A stretch of 36,811 nt of DNA. It comes from a virus. Of this stretch, positions 32,519 through 36,811 are shown piece by piece. Each line of letters begins with the position of its first letter. The stretch's first letter is position 1. The notes beneath the pieces are model-generated. The model ran no database searches and had not been told where the DNA came from. It saw nothing but the letters and a program-made list of their open reading frames with translations. Both the position numbers and the translations under genes were made by a program. The stretch lies in the IMG/VR virus record IMGVR_UViG_3300021963_000339, positions 1 through 36,811 of that record. The stretch is one strand, 5' to 3'.

Positions 32519-33354
32519 GCGAACCCCGCTGCGGCCATCTTGGCGAGGATCTCATCGGCCGTAGACGCCACGGTCTGGCGCACCTCGGGCACGGTGCGTA
32601 TCGCTTGCGGTGCCACCAGCAGCTTGCGGGCATCCACGCACACCGCGTTGAACACAGGGTCGTCGTCGAAGTTGAGCGCGGGGAGGATGCGCAGCATGTC
32701 GTCGAGGTTGCTGGTCAGCGTGTCGTAAATCTTACCATCCTCCTTGCCGCACTGGACACTGATGCGCTTGACCGCCTCTCCCAACCTACCGAACAGCATC
32801 TTCTGCCGTGCCGATTGGTTGGCGTTGGTCTGCGCCTCGATCTCCTTGCGGTAGACGGCGAGGCCCTCGGCCTCCATCTGCAGGGTGATGTTGCCAGCTG
32901 ATTCCAGAGACGGGTACAACACGTCGAACGAGAACTCCGAACGCAACTGGCTCACGTCCGGGTACGTGTTGTGCTCGAACATCGACCCCTGCTGGCTCTG
33001 TGCGATGGCCAATACACTGGAGTAGTTGTTGAGGAACACCGTCACCGCTTGGAAGAACCCAACGCGGAACTCGCCCATCTTCGGGTGGAACTCCATGAAC
33101 AGCTTGGAGGGCAGCACGCCCAGCCCGGGGCCCCTCGGCTCGGTCACACTCTTGAGGTACGACCTCGCCGCCGTCTCCGCGTGCAGGATGGGCTTGAGCA
33201 TGTGCTTGGGGTACAGCTTCTTGGTCACCGCCACCACGTCCTCCGTGGCGTGCTTGTCCACGGCCACCTCGGTCGTCGCCTGCTTGTCCTTGGCCGTCAT
33301 CTGCGGCTTGCCAATGGACAGACTTACCAACATGCACTTGTCCTTCAGACTCAT
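32515..33354 (-). CDS. DUF3150-like phage protein
   Basis: A 279-residue, mainly helical protein. The opening KCMLVSLSIGKPQM, the segment FHPKMGEFRVGFFQAV and its place directly before a MoxR ATPase match the DUF3150 proteins seen next to CobS/CobT-like genes in phages. It is likely the third member of the cassette. ATG 33354 follows GGAG, part of the 15-bp palindrome, by six bases. The role is unknown. Confidence 0.75.
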   Translation of the reverse strand: MSLKDKCMLVSLSIGKPQMTAKDKQATTEVAVDKHATEDVVAVTKKLYPKHMLKPILHAETAARSYLKSVTEPRGPGLGVLPSKLFMEFHPKMGEFRVGFFQAVTVFLNNYSSVLAIAQSQQGSMFEHNTYPDVSQLRSEFSFDVLYPSLESAGNITLQMEAEGLAVYRKEIEAQTNANQSARQKMLFGRLGEAVKRISVQCGKEDGKIYDTLTSNLDDMLRILPALNFDDDPVFNAVCVDARKLLVAPQAIRTVPEVRQTVASTADEILAKMAAAGFA

Positions 33355-33358
33355 GATC

Positions 33359-33373
33359 TACTCCTGTGTAGTA
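33359..33373. promoter_or_regulatory. 15-bp palindrome TACTCCTGTGTAGTA overlapping the DUF3150 Shine-Dalgarno
   Basis: One mismatch from TACTCCNNNGGAGTA. On the leftward strand the GGAG of this copy is the Shine-Dalgarno of ATG 33354, so a hairpin or bound protein would block translation. Confidence 0.65.
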
Positions 33374-33377
33374 ACAA

Positions 33378-33408
33378 AACCCCGGGGTCCGCCGGGTACG
33401 GTACTGCG
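33378..33408. repeat. Direct repeat copy A (GC hairpin + GGTACGGTACTGCG)
   Basis: Matches 34686-34715 with one G insertion; 22 bases from GTCCGCC to ACTGCG are identical. Each copy sits just beyond a palindrome on the upstream side of a gene. The CCCGG/CCGGG part forms a small stem. Confidence 0.65.
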
Positions 33409-33526
33409 GTGCCGCGTACTACGGGTCTGCACCAGTTGCGCTAGACGACCCCTAAGTGCCAATCCGCCCACGTAGAGTACGCTCCCGGAGTGGGTTTCGT
33501 GTGGCCAGTGATTGGGCTTTCTTACT

Positions 33527-33880
33527 TCATGGCACGTCCTCCTTCCAGTGTGTTTCCGGTGGGAATTCCCGCTCGATCAACCTGAGCGTCTCTTTCGCGT
33601 CCTCGGCCGCGAAGTACAGCGCGTAGTCCTCATGCGAGACGAACCGGTCCTCGCCCTGCATCATCCGCTTGGCAACGTGCACCAGCGCCGACCGACGCAG
33701 CGCCGTGAGGCCAGCCTTGCTCGGGCGCGTCATGCCCTCCAGCACGATGGTAGGTTCTACAGGCACGCGTGTCACGTCGACGGCCTCGGGCTGCGCCACG
33801 TCCAACCCCCGCCAGCCGTGCAGGGCTTGCGCCATCACGGTGGGGAAGGGGGCACGTGCCGCCCCATGCCTACGGCTCAC
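33527..33880 (-). CDS. Hypothetical protein, 117 aa
   Basis: It starts at GTG 33880 in a GTGA overlap with the upstream gene; longer frames would lie wholly within that gene. The product has a basic N-terminal half and an acidic C-terminus (YFAAEDAKETLRLIEREF). A 150-base spacer separates it from the DUF3150-like gene. No family is recognised. Confidence 0.7.
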   Translation of the reverse strand: MSRRHGAARAPFPTVMAQALHGWRGLDVAQPEAVDVTRVPVEPTIVLEGMTRPSKAGLTALRRSALVHVAKRMMQGEDRFVSHEDYALYFAAEDAKETLRLIEREFPPETHWKEDVP

Positions 33881-34500
33881 AGCAAATGCCCCTGCTCGTC
33901 GTACTGGTCGTAGCAGTTGCGCAAGTACTCCACTGCACCCTCTCCGGTCTGGTAGTCCCACTCCTTCTCCAAGCTGCGATACACCCAGCGCATGAAGCCC
34001 CGCAGGATGTCGCCAAGCTGCGTAGCCACGTCCTCCGGCACGTCCTTCTCGTCGGTGCGGTACACGTGAATGTCCACGGTATGTTCGTGGTAGTACCGGC
34101 TGGTCCTCCGCTCGATGTTGGCACACAACCGCCACTGGTGCCTACGCTGTAGCGCGATCAGCTGCTTGTACAGGGGGCGTAGCTCATCCAGCACGCCAGC
34201 GGGGTACTTCCCGACGTTGTTTACTACTCTGGAGTAGGCGTAGCTGCCGATGAACGAGGCCCCATCGCCCTGACTGCCAAACCCGGACCACGAGATACCA
34301 ACGTCATCTACCCCCAGTTTCGTGAGTATCTCCTCCTCATAGTCCGTGCTTAGCTCGACGTGAGCCAGTTCCTGAGTGTTATCCACGTACGCACGCACGG
34401 CGTGCTTCTGCCCCGCGTCGGATAGCTCGTCGAACGTGTACCACTCGCGCCCCTCCAAGGCACGAAGGGCAGCTGACATGAGGGCGGACGGGCTATCCAT
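33877..34500 (-). CDS. Phage protein annotated as antitoxin-like (YTFDELSD family)
   Basis: A 207-residue protein with YTFDELSDAGQKHAV near 20-35, ISWSGFGSQGDGASFIG-like core near 70-86 and an aromatic C-terminal GFMRWVYRSLEKEW. This is the widespread phage family often labelled antitoxin of a toxin-antitoxin stability system, a name with little experimental basis; no toxin gene is adjacent. ATG 34500 has GGGGGAG five bases upstream, so a longer frame from 34596 is rejected. Codons include a palindrome copy (34222-34236). Confidence 0.8.
   Translation of the reverse strand: MDSPSALMSAALRALEGREWYTFDELSDAGQKHAVRAYVDNTQELAHVELSTDYEEEILTKLGVDDVGISWSGFGSQGDGASFIGSYAYSRVVNNVGKYPAGVLDELRPLYKQLIALQRRHQWRLCANIERRTSRYYHEHTVDIHVYRTDEKDVPEDVATQLGDILRGFMRWVYRSLEKEWDYQTGEGAVEYLRNCYDQYDEQGHLL
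34222..34236. repeat. Intragenic palindrome copy in the antitoxin-like gene
   Basis: TACTACTCTGGAGTA, one mismatch, read as Tyr-Ser-Arg-Val-Val. Confidence 0.45.
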
Positions 34501-34502
34501 TA

Positions 34503-34658
34503 TTACTCCCCCTCGCACTCGGTGTCCGTCGAGCAACCGACGGACGGTTCCTCGGCCATCGACACCCCCACCATCCACACCACGAGGAACACCCACGCCG
34601 CCATGGCGAGGGCCTCCCGTCCGTAGTTGCGCTCGTCTTCATAGATTGGTTTGTTCAA
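34503..34658 (-). CDS. Small membrane protein with TTG start
   Basis: TTG 34658 is preceded by GGAG seven bases upstream, within the palindrome copy at 34663-34677. The 51-residue product has a charged start (NKPIYEDERNYGRE), one hydrophobic segment from about 16 to 34 (ALAMAAWVFLVVWMVGV) and a short acidic Cys-containing tail. It ends two bases before the ATG of the next gene. The single helix and the start are clear; function is unknown. Confidence 0.65.
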   Translation of the reverse strand: MNKPIYEDERNYGREALAMAAWVFLVVWMVGVSMAEEPSVGCSTDTECEGE

Positions 34659-34662
34659 GGTC

Positions 34663-34677
34663 TACTCCAGTGTAGTA
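34663..34677. promoter_or_regulatory. 15-bp palindrome TACTCCAGTGTAGTA at the TTG-start gene
   Basis: One mismatch from the consensus; its leftward-strand GGAG is the Shine-Dalgarno of the TTG at 34658. Confidence 0.65.
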
Positions 34678-34685
34678 ATTACTGC

Positions 34686-34715
34686 AACCCCGGGTCCGCC
34701 GGGTACGGTACTGCG
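34686..34715. repeat. Direct repeat copy B (GC hairpin + GGTACGGTACTGCG)
   Basis: Second copy of the 30-base repeat at 33378-33408, again next to a palindrome and upstream of a leftward gene. Confidence 0.65.
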
Positions 34716-34721
34716 TGGTAC

Positions 34722-34819
34722 GGTTTCTGTGTGAGCCCTACCGAGCCTTCCCCCCGCCCACCAACTACTTGGCAAGGAGCCGGGCCCTACCGGCTGGCAG
34801 TAAGGCACACACAGAAACC
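34722..34819 (-). ncRNA. Structured leader RNA closed by a 12-bp stem
   Basis: GGTTTCTGTGTG (34722-34733) and CACACAGAAACC (34808-34819) are perfectly complementary and 74 bases apart. Inside, GCCTT/AAGGC and AGCCGG/CCGGCT pair, so a branched RNA is likely. CGGTAGGGC occurs twice. The element begins ten bases after the stop of the 10-codon leader peptide. Confidence 0.5.
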
Positions 34820-34828
34820 CCATGAGGT

Positions 34829-34861
34829 TTAGGCGGCAGTGAGCCACCATGCCTTGGCCAT
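34829..34861 (-). CDS. 10-residue leader peptide MAKAWWLTAA
   Basis: ATG 34861 follows GGAGTAACTCC, whose GGAG is a Shine-Dalgarno seven bases away and which itself forms a short stem. The peptide has tandem Trp codons (5 and 6) and ends ten bases before a 12-bp RNA stem. Leader peptides of this form can act by ribosome stalling. This is a hypothesis from layout only. Confidence 0.4.
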   Translation of the reverse strand: MAKAWWLTAA

Positions 34862-35151
34862 GGAGTTACTCCACATATTGGTACCAGCAGGGGCTTCGTT
34901 CAGTCGTCCTTACAGGGCTTCGCCGCACTCCAGTGCGGCAAGCTACTCCACCCCGAACTCACAAGGTCTCTGTTTTGCAGGGCATCGCATCTCTGTGCGC
35001 TATTGCCGCCCTCGCGCCCTCGGGGATTCCCCTCGGTTATTCGCGCCGTACTAGCTGCCCACCTTGCAGCGTGGGGCTTTCCGGTATTGCCAGTGCTTCC
35101 CTTGCAGACTCAAGCTCTGAATCCCAGACCATCCTGCTGTGCTGCCGTAGA

Positions 35152-35166
35152 TACTACAGTGGAGTA
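35152..35166. promoter_or_regulatory. 15-bp palindrome TACTACAGTGGAGTA near the transcription start
   Basis: One mismatch from the consensus, in the opposite orientation to the gene-start copies. It lies about 40 bases below the -10 box of the promoter at 35208, where a bound protein could block elongation. Confidence 0.6.
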
Positions 35167-35207
35167 GCATCTACTCTTGCTGGTGTAATTCCCCAGCGTC
35201 TAAGACC

Positions 35208-35236
35208 ATTATACCACAAAGGTTAGTAAAAGTCAA
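35208..35236 (-). promoter_or_regulatory. Consensus sigma70-type promoter, leftward
   Basis: Read on the minus strand: TTGACT (-35, 35231-35236), 17-base spacer, TATAAT (-10, 35208-35213). The -10 is perfect and the -35 has one mismatch. It points at the leftward early operon and its long leader. Confidence 0.8.
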
Positions 35237-35518
35237 TAGGGGCACTTAGTTGGTGGAGGGAGCTAGTGACGAGTAGAAAGTAAAAGTGTCAACGCAGGTG
35301 TCAAAAACGCTAATAACCTTGACACTTGTAGGCTATTGGAAAGTACGTAAGGAAACAACGGGCTACGAGCGTAATGAGAATCATTCCGCGAAAAGTGTCA
35401 ACTTGTCACCTTTTTGGGCGAGAGAGAAATCTTTACGTGACGGAGAAATTAGGGGAGATACGAAAAATGTTGCTGGCAGTACGGATCAGTGTCACCCCCG
35501 TACACGCCACGATATTGA

Positions 35519-35536
35519 TGTACATGTACATGTACA
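35519..35536. repeat. 18-bp perfect palindrome of TGTACA units
   Basis: TGTACATGTACATGTACA is identical to its reverse complement and lies in the TTGACAC-rich non-coding region. It could be an operator or an origin element. Confidence 0.6.
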
Positions 35537-35895
35537 AGTATAGCAAGTTGACACCTGCGGTTGCATCTCGTTGGTTTCATTGCGTTTTTCTTGACATCTC
35601 TGGATGTCAGTGGCACTTTCTGCCGGGTTGAGTTGGCACTTGCTGCGTAATCAACGACTTACAGCGTCTTTTCACGCTCCGTACTTTCTATTTATAATAG
35701 ATCTAGTATGCGCCAGTCTACGTTTCGGGCTTTCGCCCATTCTACTAGCCATTAGTGGACCGTAGATCCTACTCCAGTGTGTAAGCTTGGTGTAAGTATG
35801 TTGACACTAAAAACGCTAAGTGCTTGAGCCCACTACATATTTGTTGACACTTGGCCCGATACGTATCCCACTGGCCTTTAGTGTGTAGTAGAGTC

Positions 35896-35910
35896 TACTC
35901 CAGTGTAGTA
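35896..35910. promoter_or_regulatory. 15-bp palindrome TACTCCAGTGTAGTA in non-coding DNA
   Basis: One mismatch from the consensus and not next to any start codon, so the element is not merely a ribosome binding site. It lies about 50 bases below the terminator of the last gene. Confidence 0.6.
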
Positions 35911-35956
35911 AATATGCCTGTCTGGGCAGCTTGGTGATAGTAGAGGGTGTGCGGGC

Positions 35957-35990
35957 GAAAAAAAGCCCCGGGGATTGCCCGGGGCTGCTA
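35957..35990 (-). terminator. Rho-independent terminator of the 36003-36617 gene
   Basis: On the minus strand AGCCCCGGG-CAAT-CCCCGGGGCT is followed by a T-run of seven. It lies 14 bases below the stop codon of the only gene right of it, so that gene forms its own unit. Confidence 0.9.
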
Positions 35991-36002
35991 GGTTGGTGGG
36001 AA

Positions 36003-36617
36003 CTACTTGGTGGGTGCCGTGGTCAGCTTCGCCAGCCTGTACCCAACAGCGGCCAGCTTCGCCACCAGCGTGGCGCGTTGCGCGTCGTGGAGGACATACG
36101 CGAAGGCTTCCTCGGCTTTGGCTTGCGCTACCGCTGTTGCCAGCTTGTTGCTCACTTCCTGTGCTGCGGCTTTCATGGAACGCTCAAGGGCTTCGGCACG
36201 TGCAGCTTCCTCGGGGCTGCGTTCGGCTTCGGCCGCGTCAGCTTTCACGGTGGCAGCGAACTTCTTCGCCTCACCCACTGACAGCTTGTCGGCGGGCTTG
36301 AGCACGGCACCAGCTTTGCCGTCTTTGGATGGTGCTTTGACTTCCACCAGCATACCGCCAGCAACTTTACAGGTCAGCGCGGCCCTGAGGCTGGCCACTG
36401 TGTTGCGGTTGGCCGACATCTTCTTGAAGTCGGCCGCGTACGCGCTTTCGAGCAACGCCAGCTTGCTGGCCAGCGGGAGGTCGAACGGGGCAACCTCTGC
36501 GGCCAGAATGCTGGCCAGTTCTCCCAGCTTCTCGTTAAGGCTCGCGTCCAGATTGGTGGCCGCAGCGAAAATGCCTGCGATGAGTTCGTTGCGGGTAACG
36601 CTAGGGATTGTGCTCAT
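36003..36617 (-). CDS. Ala/Lys-rich helical hypothetical protein, own transcription unit
   Basis: A 204-residue, almost wholly helical protein rich in Ala, Lys and Glu, with a likely coiled coil over about 130-185 and no membrane segment. ATG 36617 is chosen because GGAG lies eight bases upstream in a palindrome copy; a longer frame to 36668 would start inside the leader hairpins. It has a consensus promoter and a strong terminator, so it is expressed separately, probably early. No family is recognised. Confidence 0.8.
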   Translation of the reverse strand: MSTIPSVTRNELIAGIFAAATNLDASLNEKLGELASILAAEVAPFDLPLASKLALLESAYAADFKKMSANRNTVASLRAALTCKVAGGMLVEVKAPSKDGKAGAVLKPADKLSVGEAKKFAATVKADAAEAERSPEEAARAEALERSMKAAAQEVSNKLATAVAQAKAEEAFAYVLHDAQRATLVAKLAAVGYRLAKLTTAPTK

Positions 36618-36623
36618 GGTAGC

Positions 36624-36638
36624 TACTCCAGTGTAGTA
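36624..36638. promoter_or_regulatory. 15-bp palindrome TACTCCAGTGTAGTA at the start of the 204-aa gene
   Basis: One mismatch from the consensus; the leftward GGAG is the Shine-Dalgarno of ATG 36617. Just upstream lie CCCGC-TCG-GCGGG (36642-36654) and TGGCTC-AAC-GAGCCA (36661-36675) stems. Confidence 0.65.
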
Positions 36639-36683
36639 AGCCCGCTCGGCGGGTATCGGCTGGCTCAACGAGCCAACAAGTAC

Positions 36684-36712
36684 ATTCTACCATGCTATAC
36701 GTTACCTGTCAA
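36684..36712 (-). promoter_or_regulatory. Consensus sigma70-type promoter, leftward
   Basis: Minus strand: TTGACA (36707-36712), 17-base spacer, TAGAAT (36684-36689). It is about 70 bases upstream of the 204-residue gene, with two hairpins and the palindrome in the leader. Confidence 0.8.
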
Positions 36713-36722
36713 CAGGGGCACA

Positions 36723-36748
36723 ACGTACGTTACGTACGTAACGTACGT
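36723..36748. repeat. 26-bp perfect palindrome of ACGT units upstream of the promoter
   Basis: Three ACGTACGT-type blocks (36723-36730, 36733-36738, 36741-36748) form a perfect 26-bp palindrome ten bases beyond the -35 box. This is a typical place for an activator or repressor site. Confidence 0.65.
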
Positions 36749-36777
36749 ATCCCGCTCCGGGTGGGTGGAGTAGAGCG

Positions 36778-36792
36778 TACTCCAGTGGAGTA
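36778..36792. promoter_or_regulatory. Perfect 15-bp palindrome TACTCCAGTGGAGTA near the right end
   Basis: An exact copy, with a half-site GGAGTAG at 36767. It lies upstream of the promoter at 36684, away from any start codon in the window. Confidence 0.65.
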
Positions 36793-36811
36793 GCGCGGCC
36801 AGCCCCGTGAT

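Larger units (their letters stand above)
34678..35207 (-). other. Long untranslated leader below the promoter at 35208-35236
   Basis: About 540 bases separate the promoter's start point from the first well-supported gene (34658). The stretch holds the leader peptide, the branched stem, the direct repeat copy B, a perfect stem GCCGCACT-CC-AGTGCGGC (34922-34939) and a palindrome copy at 35152. A 31-codon leftward frame (35037-35132) has no good Shine-Dalgarno. A rightward 125-codon frame is opposite to transcription and looks non-coding. Confidence 0.5.
35237..35956. other. Non-coding region with TTGACAC iteron-like copies, candidate origin or control region
   Basis: No gene is supported. TTGACAC occurs exactly at 35286-35292(-), 35298-35304(-), 35319-35325(+), 35396-35402(-), 35548-35554(+), 35801-35807(+) and 35844-35850(+). 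Most copies extend to NGTTGACACYT. None has a -10 box at the proper distance. The region also has an 18-bp palindrome (35519), an AT-rich patch at 35684-35705 and palindrome copies at 35896 and, degenerate, 35770. Confidence 0.55.

Noticed and set aside
33877-34500. A toxin-antitoxin pair
   Set aside because: The family is often named antitoxin, but no toxin-like gene is adjacent; the neighbours are a membrane protein and an unrelated hypothetical protein.
35037-35132. 31-codon leftward frame (begins MVWDSELESAR) in the leader
   Set aside because: Composition is plausible but the only purine-rich stretch touches the ATG itself, so initiation is doubtful; kept out of the gene list.
34900-35150. 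tRNA gene in the structured leader
   Set aside because: No cloverleaf with a T-arm GTTCGA-type motif and a 7-bp acceptor stem could be drawn on either strand.
34849-35226. 125-codon rightward frame in the leader region
   Set aside because: It is opposite to the strong leftward promoter, has no Shine-Dalgarno, and overlaps conserved-looking stems and a palindrome copy.
35286-35850. TTGACAC copies as a set of sigma70 promoters
   Set aside because: At 16-18 bases downstream of each copy I checked on the relevant strand, no acceptable TATAAT-like hexamer is present.
35237-35956. CRISPR array or attachment site
   Set aside because: The repeats are only 7-11 bases, irregularly spaced and on both strands; there are no regular spacers, no cas genes and no integrase.

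Overview
The window is part of a tailed-phage genome, most likely a lytic, podovirus-like phage of a GC-rich Gram-negative (proteobacterial) host. The reasons are a virion gene block with a very large internal or ejection-type protein, a phage replication block with a family A DNA polymerase, dense gene packing with ATGA/GTGA stop-start overlaps, and a NinX/DUF2591-type phage gene. No integrase, repressor, tRNA, rRNA, insertion sequence or CRISPR array was recognised. The host assignment is inference.

Layout. Positions 1-12936 run rightward and look like the late virion operon: the 3' end of a Gly/Ala/Gln-rich virion protein, a YkgJ-type cysteine-cluster protein fused to a PAPS-reductase-like PP-loop domain, a 616-residue helical internal protein, a 3163-residue polyvalent protein and a small HNH protein. 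The giant protein carries two HExxH metallopeptidase motifs, a GHKL (Hsp90/histidine-kinase type) ATPase, four copies of a [EG]-F-[DN]-[SA]-E-[AV]-P linker motif and an LPD38-like C-terminal region. A well-formed 77-codon gene overlaps it in another frame at 9022-9255.

Positions 12937-36617 run leftward, towards the late operon, and meet it stop codon to stop codon. Reading leftward from the right end, there is first a helical protein with its own sigma70 promoter and terminator (36.7-35.96 kb). A 0.7 kb non-coding region with seven TTGACAC copies follows, then a second consensus sigma70 promoter and a leader of about 540 nt holding a 10-codon peptide and long-range RNA stems. Next come an antitoxin-like phage protein and a cassette of a DUF3150-like protein, a MoxR AAA+ ATPase and a DUF2201 metallopeptidase/VWA protein. 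A run of about 25 very small, overlapping accessory genes (28.5-22.4 kb) precedes the replication block (22.4-13.2 kb): family A polymerase, PD-(D/E)XK nuclease with a 4-Cys cluster, VRR-NUC nuclease, SF2 helicase, a possible ssDNA-binding protein and an AEP primase-helicase.

The most striking unexplained signals are these. (1) A 15-bp palindrome, TACTCC-N3-GGAGTA, occurs at least 13 times with at most one mismatch; by hand estimate fewer than 0.1 are expected. In leader regions its GGAG doubles as the Shine-Dalgarno sequence. (2) The DUF3150/MoxR/VWA-metallopeptidase cassette. (3) The GHKL plus double metallopeptidase giant virion protein with repeated linker motifs and an overlapping gene. 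(4) A Trp-Trp leader peptide followed by a structured RNA. (5) An iteron-like TTGACAC cluster that may be an origin.
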